A DNA stretch of 64,000 nucleotides from Planctomycetota bacterium. GTDB taxonomy: Bacteria > Planctomycetota > PUPC01 > JACPCR01. Positions 43,686-52,125 of the stretch are shown here, piece after piece (position 1 is the first letter of the stretch; every line of letters starts with the position of its first letter). The notes beneath the pieces were generated by a model that worked only from the letters and a program-made list of their open reading frames with translations, made no database searches and was not told where the DNA came from. The DNA lies in assembly GCA_016179685.1 (NCBI GenBank), contig JACPCR010000095.1, positions 22,625 to 86,624 on the forward strand. Reading direction: 5' to 3'. The position numbers and the translations under genes are program-made.

Positions 43686-43705
43686 TAGCCCGGATTTCTC
43701 ACAAA
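43686..43705. repeat. Short repeat TAGCCCGGATTTCTCACAAA before atpA
   Basis: Differs from 8991-9010 at one internal base and the last base. It sits between the atpH hairpin and the atpA SD (GAGGGAGAAGGAC). Possibly the end of a small mobile or repeat element; no matching opposite end is seen. Confidence 0.5.
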
Positions 43706-43730
43706 GGAATTTCAAACGAGGGAGAAGGAC

Positions 43731-45374
43731 ATGGCTCTGAGACCCGAGGAAGTCACGGCGGTATTAACCCGCGAGCTGGAGAATTACCGGACCGAGCTCC
43801 AGATGGAGGACGTGGGAACGGTGATCCAGGTGGGCGACGGCATCGCCCGCGTCTATGGCCTGGACAAGGCCATGTCCGGCGAGCTTCTGGAGTTTCCCGG
43901 AAGCGTCATGGGCATGGCGCTCAACCTCGAGGAAGCCAACGTGGGCGTCGTCCTTCTGGGCGATGACCGCGGGATCAAAGATGGCGACCTGGTCCGGAAG
44001 ACGGGCCGCGTCGTGGACGTGCCGGTGGGCATGCCCCTGGTGGGCCGGGTGGTCAACTCGCTGGGCGAGCCGCTGGACGGCAAGGGCCCCATCGCGACGG
44101 ACCGCCGGCGCGGGATTGAAGGCCGGGCGCCCAACGTCGTCGAGCGGCAGCCGGTCAACACCCCGATGCAGACGGGCCTCAAGGCGGTGGACTCGATGAT
44201 CCCCATCGGGCGCGGGCAGCGCGAGTTGATCATCGGCGATCGCCAGACGGGCAAGACGGCGATCATCGTGGATACGATCCTGAATCAGAAGGGTCAGGAC
44301 CTCTTCTGCATCTACGTGGCGGTGGGGCAGAAGGCCTCGACCGTCGCCGGGGTGATCCAGATACTCGAGGAGCACGGGGCGATGGAATACACGACGGTGG
44401 TGTCCGCACCTGCCAATTTTCCGGCCCCGCTCCAGTACCTGGCCCCCTACGCGGGTTGCGCCATGGGCGAGGAATTCATGTACAGCGGCAAGGAAGCCGT
44501 CGTGTTCTACGACGACCTGTCGAAGCACGCGGCGGCTTACCGGCAGCTTTCGCTGCTGCTGCGCCGTCCACCGGGCCGGGAGGCCTATCCCGGGGACGTC
44601 TTCTACCTCCACTCGCGGCTGCTCGAGCGCGCGGCCAAGCTCTGCGACGTCTTCGCCTGCGAAATCTGCAAGACCGAGGTCAACGTGCTGTCCGTGGACG
44701 AGCGCAAGCACATCGAGCACGATGGCCATTTCTGCGGCAAGTGCCGGAAAGTGACGCCGCACGGGGATACCCGCAAGGGCGGGGGCTCCCTCACGGCCAT
44801 CCCCGTGATCGAGACCCAGGCGGGCGACGTGAGCGCTTACATCCCGACGAACGTCATCTCGATCACGGATGGGCAGATTTACCTCGATCCGGACCTTTTC
44901 TACGCGGGCATCCGGCCGGCCATCAACGTGGGGATTTCCGTCTCGCGCGTGGGCAGCGCGGCGCAGACCAAGGCGACGAAGTCCGTCGCCGGACGCCTGC
45001 GGCTCGACCTCGCCCAGTACCGCGAGCTCGCCGCTTTCGCCCAGTTCGGGTCAGACCTCGATGCCGCCACCCTCCAGCAGCTCCGGCGCGGCGAGCGCAT
45101 GGTCGAGGTGCTCAAGCAGGACCAGTACAAGCCCCTGCCGATGGCGAAACAGGTCATGACCATCTTCGCCGGCGGCGACGGAGCGCTCGATGACGTCCCC
45201 GCGGAGGACGTCCGCCGGTTCGAAGCCGATTTCCTCGATTTTGTCACGAGGGAGCACCCGCAGATCGAGGTGGCCATAGCCAAGGAAAGGGCCTTGTCGG
45301 ACGACAGCAAGGCCAGGCTGAGGTCGGCCCTCCAGCAGTTCAAGAAGTCGTTCAAGCCCAGCGCTGGCAAGTAA
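43731..45374 (+). CDS. atpA: ATP synthase F1 subunit alpha with Cys-rich insertion
   Basis: A 547-residue alpha subunit; the family is usually 500-515. The P-loop GDRQTGKT, Walker-B-like VVFYDDLSKHA, and arginine finger SVSRVGSAAQ are intact. The extra length is an insertion of about 38 residues after LERAAKL (about 305-342). It replaces the short loop that normally joins this helix to GGGSLTA. It holds C310-x2-C313 and C335-x2-C338 (ACEIC and FCGKC) with several His, like a zinc ribbon. The nucleotide site and rotor contacts look normal. Confidence 0.95.
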   Translation: MALRPEEVTAVLTRELENYRTELQMEDVGTVIQVGDGIARVYGLDKAMSGELLEFPGSVMGMALNLEEANVGVVLLGDDRGIKDGDLVRKTGRVVDVPVGMPLVGRVVNSLGEPLDGKGPIATDRRRGIEGRAPNVVERQPVNTPMQTGLKAVDSMIPIGRGQRELIIGDRQTGKTAIIVDTILNQKGQDLFCIYVAVGQKASTVAGVIQILEEHGAMEYTTVVSAPANFPAPLQYLAPYAGCAMGEEFMYSGKEAVVFYDDLSKHAAAYRQLSLLLRRPPGREAYPGDVFYLHSRLLERAAKLCDVFACEICKTEVNVLSVDERKHIEHDGHFCGKCRKVTPHGDTRKGGGSLTAIPVIETQAGDVSAYIPTNVISITDGQIYLDPDLFYAGIRPAINVGISVSRVGSAAQTKATKSVAGRLRLDLAQYRELAAFAQFGSDLDAATLQQLRRGERMVEVLKQDQYKPLPMAKQVMTIFAGGDGALDDVPAEDVRRFEADFLDFVTREHPQIEVAIAKERALSDDSKARLRSALQQFKKSFKPSAGK

Positions 45375-45423
45375 CGCGCCGCCCGGGTCGGCGTCACCGA
45401 TTTTCCGTCGAGACCGCGAGCCT

Positions 45424-46296
45424 ATGCCCAGCCTCAAACAAATCCGCAACCGTATCCGGAGCGTCAAGAGCACCCAGCAGATCACGCGGGTCATGCAGAT
45501 GGTCTCCGCCTCGAAGCTGGCGCGGGCTCAGAACCTCCTGTTCCAGGCGCTGCCCTACGCCCGGGAGCTGGAAGCGCTCATGGGGCGCATCGTGGCGGGC
45601 CTCCCGTCCGGGCCGGAGGCCCCGCCCGTGCCGAACCCGTTCCTTCAGGCCCGGTCCGAGATGCGGCGCGGATGCCTCGTGGTCTTCACGTCGGACCGGG
45701 GCCTCTGCGGGGCATACAACAACAACGTGATCGGCCTGGCGGAGCGCCATCTCGCGGGGGATCGAAGCCGGTGGACGCTGGCCTGCGTGGGCAAGAAAGG
45801 CCGGGCGTATTTCGCCAAGCGCGGCTGGAGCATCGGGTACGAGATGATCGACACGCAAGGCCGCGTCCAGCCCCAACAGGTCAAAGACCTCAGTCATTAC
45901 CTCGCCTCGGGCTTCCAGTCCGGCCAGTTCGAGGGGGTCCTCTTCGCCGCCACCTCCTTCCATTCCGTCAGCCGCTTCGGCCCCAAGCTCGTGCGCTTCC
46001 TGCCGATCGAGCCTGTGGCCCATGAGGGGAAGGCGGACGACTACCTCTTCGAGCCGGGCCCGAGGGAGGTGCTCGATCGGCTGGTTCCGGAATTCCTCTC
46101 CGCGAAGCTGAACACGACGCTTTACGAGGCGCTGGCGTCGGAGCACGCGGCGCGGATGATGGCCATGCGGAATGCGACGGACAACGCCTCGGAAATGATC
46201 CAGACCCTGACCCTGCAGATGAACAAGGCCCGCCAGGCCTCGATTACCAAGGAGATCGCCGAGATCGTCGGCGGGGCCGAGGCCATCAAGGGGTAA
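45424..46296 (+). CDS. atpG: ATP synthase F1 subunit gamma
   Basis: A 290-residue rotor shaft. N-terminal MPSLKQIRNRIRSVKSTQQI and ITRVMQMVSASKL and C-terminal ARMMAMRNATDNASEMIQTL are the two helices of the coiled-coil shaft. TSDRGLCGAYNNN marks the central domain. Length is typical. It lies 49 nt after atpA. Confidence 0.95.
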   Translation: MPSLKQIRNRIRSVKSTQQITRVMQMVSASKLARAQNLLFQALPYARELEALMGRIVAGLPSGPEAPPVPNPFLQARSEMRRGCLVVFTSDRGLCGAYNNNVIGLAERHLAGDRSRWTLACVGKKGRAYFAKRGWSIGYEMIDTQGRVQPQQVKDLSHYLASGFQSGQFEGVLFAATSFHSVSRFGPKLVRFLPIEPVAHEGKADDYLFEPGPREVLDRLVPEFLSAKLNTTLYEALASEHAARMMAMRNATDNASEMIQTLTLQMNKARQASITKEIAEIVGGAEAIKG

Positions 46297-46323
46297 GTCC
46301 CAGTTAGAGGAGATCATCACGTC

Positions 46324-47754
46324 ATGCCTGAAACCCATGGAAAAAACATCGGCGAGATCGTCCAGATCATCGGCCCCACGGTCGATGTCCGCTTCTCGGA
46401 CGGCCAGCTTCCCGAGATTCTCATGGCCATCCGCATCGAAGAGCCGGACCGCGGCATCCGCCTCATCGTCGAGGTCGCCATGCACCTCGGCAACGACGTG
46501 GTCCGCTGTGTCGCCATGTCCTCGACCGACGGCCTCACCCGCGGAATGAAGGCGCTCAATACGGGCGCGCCGATCACCGTGCCGGTGGGCGTCACCACCC
46601 TCGGGCGCATTTTCAACCTGCTGGGCGACCCCATCGACGGGTTGCCGAAGGACCTGGACACGTCGAAGCGCTACCCCATCCACCGGCCGCCGCCCACACT
46701 CATGGACCTGGACCCGAAGAAACAGCTCTTCGAGACGGGCATCAAGGTGGTGGACCTCCTCGCCCCGTATCCCCGGGGCGGAAAGATCGGCCTGTTCGGA
46801 GGCGCCGGGGTCGGCAAAACGGTCATCCTTATGGAGCTGATCAATAACATCGCCAAACAGCACGGCGGCCGCTCCGTGTTCGCCGGGGTCGGCGAGCGCA
46901 CCCGAGAAGGCAACCAGCTCTGGCTCGAACTCAATGAGGCGAAGGTGGTCGACAAGGCCGCCATGGTCTTCGGCCAGATGAACGAACCGCCGGGCGCGCG
47001 GCTGCGCGTCGCCCTCAGCGCCCTCACCATGGCCGAATACTTCCGCGACGACGAGGGGCAGGACGTCCTCCTCTTCATCGATAATATCTTCCGGTTCACC
47101 CAAGCCGGCTCCGAGGTCTCCGCCCTCCTGGGCCGCATGCCGAGCGCGGTCGGATACCAGCCGACGCTGGCGACGGAGATGGGCGCGTTGCAGGAACGCA
47201 TCACGACGACCAAGCGCGGCTCCATCACGAGCGTCCAGGCCATCTACGTGCCCGCGGACGATTTGACGGACCCGGCCCCGGCCACCGCGTTCAGCCACCT
47301 CGACGCCACTACTGTCCTCTCGCGGAAGATTTCTGAACTGGGAATCTATCCGGCGGTGGACCCTCTGGATTCGACGAGCCGGATTCTCGATCCGCTGATC
47401 CTGGGCGAGGAGCATTACAAGGTCGCCCGGGCCGTCCAGAAAATCCTCCAGCGCTACAAGGACCTGCAGGACATCATCGCTATCCTCGGCATGGACGAGT
47501 TGACCGACGAGGACAAGACCATCGTGCTCCGCGCCCGCAAGATCCAGAAGTTCCTCTCCCAGCCGTTCTTCGTCGCCGAAGTCTTCACCGGTTTCAAGGG
47601 CAAGTTCGTCCCGATCAAGGACACCATCCGGTCGTTCAAGATGATCGTCGACGGGCAGCTCGATGAGGTCACGGAGCAGGACTTCTACATGGTCGGGCCC
47701 GTCGAGGAAGTGCTCGAACGCCACGAGAAACGCAAGGCCGGAAAAACGAGTTGA
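46324..47754 (+). CDS. atpD: ATP synthase F1 subunit beta
   Basis: A 476-residue catalytic subunit. P-loop GGAGVGKT, catalytic Glu in GVGERTREGN, Walker B VLLFIDNIFRF and the DELSEED-loop equivalent (GMDELTDEDK) are all present. TAGAGGAGATCATCACGTC precedes ATG 46324. It is followed 4 nt later by atpC. Confidence 0.96.
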   Translation: MPETHGKNIGEIVQIIGPTVDVRFSDGQLPEILMAIRIEEPDRGIRLIVEVAMHLGNDVVRCVAMSSTDGLTRGMKALNTGAPITVPVGVTTLGRIFNLLGDPIDGLPKDLDTSKRYPIHRPPPTLMDLDPKKQLFETGIKVVDLLAPYPRGGKIGLFGGAGVGKTVILMELINNIAKQHGGRSVFAGVGERTREGNQLWLELNEAKVVDKAAMVFGQMNEPPGARLRVALSALTMAEYFRDDEGQDVLLFIDNIFRFTQAGSEVSALLGRMPSAVGYQPTLATEMGALQERITTTKRGSITSVQAIYVPADDLTDPAPATAFSHLDATTVLSRKISELGIYPAVDPLDSTSRILDPLILGEEHYKVARAVQKILQRYKDLQDIIAILGMDELTDEDKTIVLRARKIQKFLSQPFFVAEVFTGFKGKFVPIKDTIRSFKMIVDGQLDEVTEQDFYMVGPVEEVLERHEKRKAGKTS

Positions 47755-47758
47755 ACCC

Positions 47759-48022
47759 ATGCCCGCCCCTTACCGCCTGCGCATCATCACACGCGAAAAG
47801 GTCGCCTACGACGGCCAGGTCGATTCCGTCATGGCCCCGGGCAGCCGGGGCTCGCTCGGCATCTGGGCTCACCATGCCGCTCTGATCACCGCCCTCGTGC
47901 CGGGCCGGCTCTGGTTCCGCGAGCCCGGAGGCAATGAATCCAGCTTCCGGCTGCAAAAGGGCTTTCTCGAAGTGCGCCAGAATGTCGTCACCATCCTGAC
48001 GGATGAGCTGGGCAAGACGTGA
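47759..48022 (+). CDS. atpC: ATP synthase F1 subunit epsilon, short form
   Basis: Only 87 residues, matching the N-terminal beta-sandwich (YRLRIITREKVAYDGQVDSV, GSLGIWAHHAALITALVPGR) that binds gamma and the c-ring. The C-terminal helical hairpin of about 50 residues, which blocks ATP hydrolysis in many bacteria, is absent. The frame ends cleanly and the following DNA is non-coding. ATG 47759 has no strong SD and is probably coupled to atpD. Confidence 0.9.
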   Translation: MPAPYRLRIITREKVAYDGQVDSVMAPGSRGSLGIWAHHAALITALVPGRLWFREPGGNESSFRLQKGFLEVRQNVVTILTDELGKT

Positions 48023-48331
48023 CATGCGGGGACCCAACGAGATGGTCCAGGGGCCATGGTTCATGGCAGCCGAGGCTCAAGGCCCGGGGTTCAGGCGGAA
48101 AGGGAAACGGGGACAGGCCTTCCGGTGAACGGTCCATGGCAAATGGTGGGACCATACGACAAGGGACGGAGCAAAAGGCAATAGGCGGAACGGACGACCG
48201 GAGGACGAGTATCCCTATTCAAGAGTGTACCAGCACTTTCGAATTCGTCTGCGAGCTTCATGGCCACTCCCTGCGTTCCCAGTGGCCGTCGGTGTGTGGA
48301 TCGCTTATCTGGCCCTGTGGGAGACGAAACG
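48023..48331. other. Gap after the ATP synthase genes with degenerate repeats
   Basis: I see no gene here. Degenerate GGTCCATGG/GGCCATGG-like strings resemble the stretch at 55324-55560. At 48210-48240 lies TATCCCTATTCAAGAGTGTA and a following CAGCACTTTCG. This shares an arm with the hairpin at 16152-16193 and has the AGTGT...GCACT type of apex, but its arms no longer pair well. It looks like a decayed hairpin. Confidence 0.4.
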
Positions 48332-49123
48332 ATGCGCTATGGTGATTGTCGGTGGGTTGACATTGCGGCCGTGGACAAGAAAAAGGTGGTTGTGGTCTGC
48401 CCTCTAGCCTCGCTCGAGCAGCACGGCCATCATCTTCCGCTCCTGACCGACACCTATCTGGTGACGGGGGTGGCGGAAGAGGTGCATAAGAGGCTGAAGG
48501 ATAAGATTCTGTTAACGCCGGCGTTGTGGCTCGGGGCTTCCGATCACCACCTGGATTTTCCAGGGACGGTGACGGTGCCCAACACGCTCTATACCCAGAT
48601 GATCCAGAATATGGCCCGGTGCTTCGTGAAGGCCGGATTCCGCCGCATTTTTTTCCTCAATGGGCACGGTGGAAACGTCGTGCCGGGCGTGAATGCCCTG
48701 ACCGAGTTGGCTAACTCGTGCGACTCGTGCGACGACACCCTGATGGTGCTCTCCTCTTACTGGACGATTGCAAGGCCGGTCCTGTCGCCCGACAAGCATG
48801 GAATGGCGACTCCGCAGCTTTCACACGCGTGCGAGTATGAGACGTCGATGATGCTGCACCTTCAGAAAAAGCTGGTGGTGATGAAATGCGCCAAGGCGAG
48901 CCCGCCAGCCATCGATAGCCCCTTCTACCACATGGAGCACGGCGGACGCGTCGACGTTGCCGGCCGTTTCTACCGGAAGACGGAGACGGGCGCGATGGGC
49001 CATCCCGAGCTGGCTACTCCGGAAAAGGGCGAATCGCTGCTCCGAGCCATCGTGGCCGAGGTTTGCGCCTTCATCGAGGATTTCTCCACATGGAGGGACC
49101 TGCCCGTACTGAAACCCGGATAG
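48332..49123 (+). CDS. Creatininase-family amidohydrolase
   Basis: A 263-residue protein from ATG 48332 (GGGAGA 8 nt upstream). The metal ligands of the family are visible: Glu29 and His31 (SLEQHGHHLP), Asp40 (LLTDTYL), His112 (NGHGGN), plus a later Glu in ACEYETS. Known members hydrolyse creatinine or formamide-type amides in coenzyme synthesis; the substrate here is not known. It is followed by an amidohydrolase 35 nt downstream, probably in one operon. Confidence 0.85.
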   Translation: MRYGDCRWVDIAAVDKKKVVVVCPLASLEQHGHHLPLLTDTYLVTGVAEEVHKRLKDKILLTPALWLGASDHHLDFPGTVTVPNTLYTQMIQNMARCFVKAGFRRIFFLNGHGGNVVPGVNALTELANSCDSCDDTLMVLSSYWTIARPVLSPDKHGMATPQLSHACEYETSMMLHLQKKLVVMKCAKASPPAIDSPFYHMEHGGRVDVAGRFYRKTETGAMGHPELATPEKGESLLRAIVAEVCAFIEDFSTWRDLPVLKPG

Positions 49124-49158
49124 TAAAATCGAGCCTTCCTGTCTCGCTGGGGTTTCCC

Positions 49159-50001
49159 ATGTTGATCGATTGTCACACCCACCTCTGGCGGTATCCGGGC
49201 GACCTGAGTCCTTCGTTCATCGAGGAAGCCAGGAAGATGCGGGCGAGCCGCATCGCCATGGACATCACGCCCGAGCTGCACTGGAAAGCGTGCGCGAAAG
49301 CGGACCGGTGCGTCGTCTTCGGGGTGGCCGCGCGCCACTCGGGCATCACCGCCAACAATGACCTCGTGGCGGATTACCAGGCGGCGCACCCGGAAAAGAT
49401 CGTCGGATTCGCAGCCATCGACCCGAACGAGCCGGGCTACATGGAGGAGCTGGAGCGGACCGTGCTGGACCGCGGCCTGAAGGGGGTGAAGCTGACTCCC
49501 ATTTACTCGAACTATCATCCGATGGATGAACGCATGCAGCCGGTCTATGCGTTCTGCGTCCGGAAGGGTCTGCCGGCGCTATTTCACCAGGGGACGACGT
49601 TTCCCCGGGCAGCGCCTTTGAAGTATTCGTTCCCGGTGTTGCTGGAGGACGTGGCGTTGAAGTATCCGGACCTCGTGATGGTGGTGGCGCACCTGGGCCA
49701 TCCGTGGGAGGCGGACACGATCGTGATGATCCGGAAGCAGCCCAACATGTACTCGGACGTGAGCGCTCTCTTCTATCGGCCGTGGCAGTTCTACAACTCG
49801 ATGGTGCTGGCAATGGAATACGGGGTGTTGGACAAGCTGCTTTTCGGCACGGATTATCCCGTGACGACGATCGAGGAAAGCCTGGCGGGCATCCGAAATC
49901 TGAACCGCGTCGCGGGCCCGAATATGCCTCGGGTCCCGGCGGAGAAGATCGAGGAGATTCTGCAACGGGACACGTTGCAGCTTTTGGGCATCCCCCGGTA
50001 A
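49159..50001 (+). CDS. Amidohydrolase (Amidohydro_2, metal-dependent TIM-barrel)
   Basis: A 280-residue protein. LIDCHTHLWRYP holds the first metal-binding His pair, ALFHQGTTF and VVAHLGHPW the next two His, and LLFGTDYPVT the catalytic Asp. It is of the amidohydrolase-2 type (aminocarboxymuconate decarboxylase-like), active on C-C or C-N bonds of small carboxylates. ATG 49159 begins just at the conserved domain. The substrate is unknown; its neighbour is the creatininase gene. Confidence 0.85.
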   Translation: MLIDCHTHLWRYPGDLSPSFIEEARKMRASRIAMDITPELHWKACAKADRCVVFGVAARHSGITANNDLVADYQAAHPEKIVGFAAIDPNEPGYMEELERTVLDRGLKGVKLTPIYSNYHPMDERMQPVYAFCVRKGLPALFHQGTTFPRAAPLKYSFPVLLEDVALKYPDLVMVVAHLGHPWEADTIVMIRKQPNMYSDVSALFYRPWQFYNSMVLAMEYGVLDKLLFGTDYPVTTIEESLAGIRNLNRVAGPNMPRVPAEKIEEILQRDTLQLLGIPR

Positions 50002-50089
50002 CGCGGCCGGCCAGTCACGACCCGACTCCATAATTTTTTTCGAGCGTCGCCAAAGATCTTTTGCCCTGGCATTCGGGTGCAGCCAAACC

Positions 50090-50137
50090 TAGAATTCGGG
50101 CACGGAGGTGCACTCGCGCTTCCGTGCCCGAATTCTA
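50090..50137. repeat. 17-bp perfect inverted repeat upstream of the Gfo/Idh gene
   Basis: Arms 50090-50106 and 50121-50137 pair perfectly; the 14-nt apex is GGTGCACTCGCGCT. It differs from the other members in lying 88 nt past a stop codon and only 15 nt before the next start, next to the SD (AAAGGAGACA). It could serve as terminator of the amidohydrolase gene. Confidence 0.9.
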
Positions 50138-50152
50138 AAGGAGACATGAGAT

Positions 50153-51202
50153 ATGGTCCGCGTGGGCACGATCGGCATCGGCTTCATGGGCATGATTCAC
50201 TATCTCGCCTGCAAGAAGATTCAGGACGGAAAGGTCACCGCCATCTGCACCAGGAGCGAGAAGAAGCTGCAAGGCGACTGGACGGACATCCAAGGCAACT
50301 TCGGGCCCCGGGGCGGGCACGAGGACCTCTCGCAGGTGAAGAAATACCGGCAGATCGACGAGCTGCTAGCCGATCCGGGCATCGACCTGGTCGACATCTG
50401 TCTGGGAACCCACCTCCACAAGGAGGTCACGATCAAGGCCCTGCAGGCCGGCAAGCACGTCCTGGTCGAGAAGCCCATCGAGATCGGCCTGCCGGACGCC
50501 CGTGAGATGGTCGCCGCGGCCCGAAAAGCCCGGCGTTGCCTGATGGTGGCCCACGTCCTCCCTTTCTTCCCTGAGTTCGAGTTCGCCTACGAGGCCGTAT
50601 CGAGCGGGCGGTTCGGCGCGCTCCTCGGCGGGCACTTCAAGCGCATCATTTCCAAGCCCAACTGGTCGCCGGACCTCGTGGACTTATCGAAATCGGGAGG
50701 GCCCGGCATCGACCTGCACATTCACGACACCCACTTCATCCAGCTCCTGAGCGGCAAGCCGGACGCGGTTTTTTCCCGCGGGATCGTGGCCGGCAAGGAC
50801 TATTTGCAATACGTCACCACCCAGTACCTCTACCGCGACAAGAACGTCGCCCTGTCCTGCTCCAGCGGCGCGCTGTCTCAGCCGGGCCGCGCCTTCACCC
50901 ATGGCTTCGAGATTTACCTCGAAAAGGCCACGCTCCTGTTCGATTTCGCCACGCTCGGCGGCAAGCCCGTTTCCACCCCCCTGACCCTGATTGACGCCCG
51001 GGGCCAGGTCACGCAGCCCCAGCTCAAGTCTACCGATCCGGTCGATGCCTTCGTCGGCGAGATGCAATACGCCGTCCAGGCCATTGGGAAAGGCACGGAC
51101 CCGGCAGCGCTTTCCGGCGAGGGCGCTCTGGCCGCGCTCGAGCTGTGCTGGAAGGAGGCCGAGTCGGTCAAGACCGGCAAGATCGTGCGTTTGCGGAGAT
51201 AG
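50153..51202 (+). CDS. Gfo/Idh/MocA family oxidoreductase
   Basis: A 349-residue NAD(P)-dependent enzyme. The N-terminal Rossmann fold has VGTIGIGFMGMIHYLA, the dinucleotide-binding segment GTHLHKEVTIKALQAGKHVL and the catalytic EKPIEIGL. A C-terminal substrate domain with LHIHDTHFIQLL follows. Strong SD AAAGGAGA lies before the ATG. Members oxidise or epimerise sugars; which one is not predictable. Length is normal. Confidence 0.88.
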   Translation: MVRVGTIGIGFMGMIHYLACKKIQDGKVTAICTRSEKKLQGDWTDIQGNFGPRGGHEDLSQVKKYRQIDELLADPGIDLVDICLGTHLHKEVTIKALQAGKHVLVEKPIEIGLPDAREMVAAARKARRCLMVAHVLPFFPEFEFAYEAVSSGRFGALLGGHFKRIISKPNWSPDLVDLSKSGGPGIDLHIHDTHFIQLLSGKPDAVFSRGIVAGKDYLQYVTTQYLYRDKNVALSCSSGALSQPGRAFTHGFEIYLEKATLLFDFATLGGKPVSTPLTLIDARGQVTQPQLKSTDPVDAFVGEMQYAVQAIGKGTDPAALSGEGALAALELCWKEAESVKTGKIVRLRR

Positions 51203-51345
51203 ACAGACCTCCATCCGGCGGGGTATCGGTTCATCTCTTTCCCGTCCGCGGCTTTCCTACCCGGCGGGATCCCTCCTGGAGAATCCGTGGGACCTTTGTC
51301 CGTCTTTTCCCATCCGTGGCTTTTCTGAATCCGTGGGGCAACCTC

Positions 51346-52125
51346 TTGCAAACCTGCCTTCCGTTTCTCACCGTGCCGGATTGGCGGGCCCACCGCGGGC
51401 TTGTTCATGCCTTTCTGGGACGCCGTGGCGGCTTCAGTGCTCCGCCGTATGACTCGCTCAATGCCTCCACCGCTGCCGGCGACAAACCCGAAGACGTCCG
51501 CAAGAACTGGTGCGAGGCCAAGAAAGCGCTTGGCATCCATTCGGCACGCGTCACGACCATGAGACAGATACACGGCTGCGATATCGCCGCTGTCGATGAA
51601 GGCACCGGAAAGGAGGCCGGAGAGGCCGACGCGATGGTCACGGACCGACCCGGCTGCTGGCTGGCCGTGCTGACGGCCGATTGCGTGCCGATTCTGCTCG
51701 TCCATCCCGGGCGGCGGATCGCTGCAGCGGTCCACGCCGGATGGCGTGGCTCGGCTGCCGGCATCGCCGTTCGGGCGGTGCAGCATCTCGTCGATCGCTA
51801 CGGTATTCGGCCCGGGGAGCTTTCGGCGGCCCTGGGGCCGGCCATAGGGCCCTGCTGCTATACCGTCGGGCACGAAGCCGCCGAGGCCGTCGCCGGGAGC
51901 TGGCCCCGCCTCCAGTCCTCGGTCCTTCACAAGAGCCCGGAGGGGCTGCGCCTGGACCTGCGGGGCCTCAACCGCTTCCAACTCCTTCAAGCCGGGCTCG
52001 ACCCGACGCGCCTCCATGACGTGGGGCACTGCACGGCGTGCAGCCCCGGGGACTTCTTTTCTCACCGGCGGGTTGCGGGCCGTACCGGCCGGCAGATCAG
52101 CCTCGTCGGCTGGATGCCCTCATGA
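51346..52125 (+). CDS. PgeF/YfiH (DUF152) family purine nucleoside phosphorylase / laccase-domain protein
   Basis: About 259 residues. The metal-site motifs of the family are present: QIHGCD, LTADCVPILL, HAGWRGSAAG, GPCCYTVG and ACSPGDFFSHRR. Known homologues process purine nucleosides or correct peptidoglycan-precursor errors (PgeF). No ATG fits. TTG 51346, with GTGGGG before it, gives the usual length; GTG further in is possible. The stop overlaps the MFS gene as ATGA, so the two are coupled. Confidence 0.85.
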   Translation: MQTCLPFLTVPDWRAHRGLVHAFLGRRGGFSAPPYDSLNASTAAGDKPEDVRKNWCEAKKALGIHSARVTTMRQIHGCDIAAVDEGTGKEAGEADAMVTDRPGCWLAVLTADCVPILLVHPGRRIAAAVHAGWRGSAAGIAVRAVQHLVDRYGIRPGELSAALGPAIGPCCYTVGHEAAEAVAGSWPRLQSSVLHKSPEGLRLDLRGLNRFQLLQAGLDPTRLHDVGHCTACSPGDFFSHRRVAGRTGRQISLVGWMPS

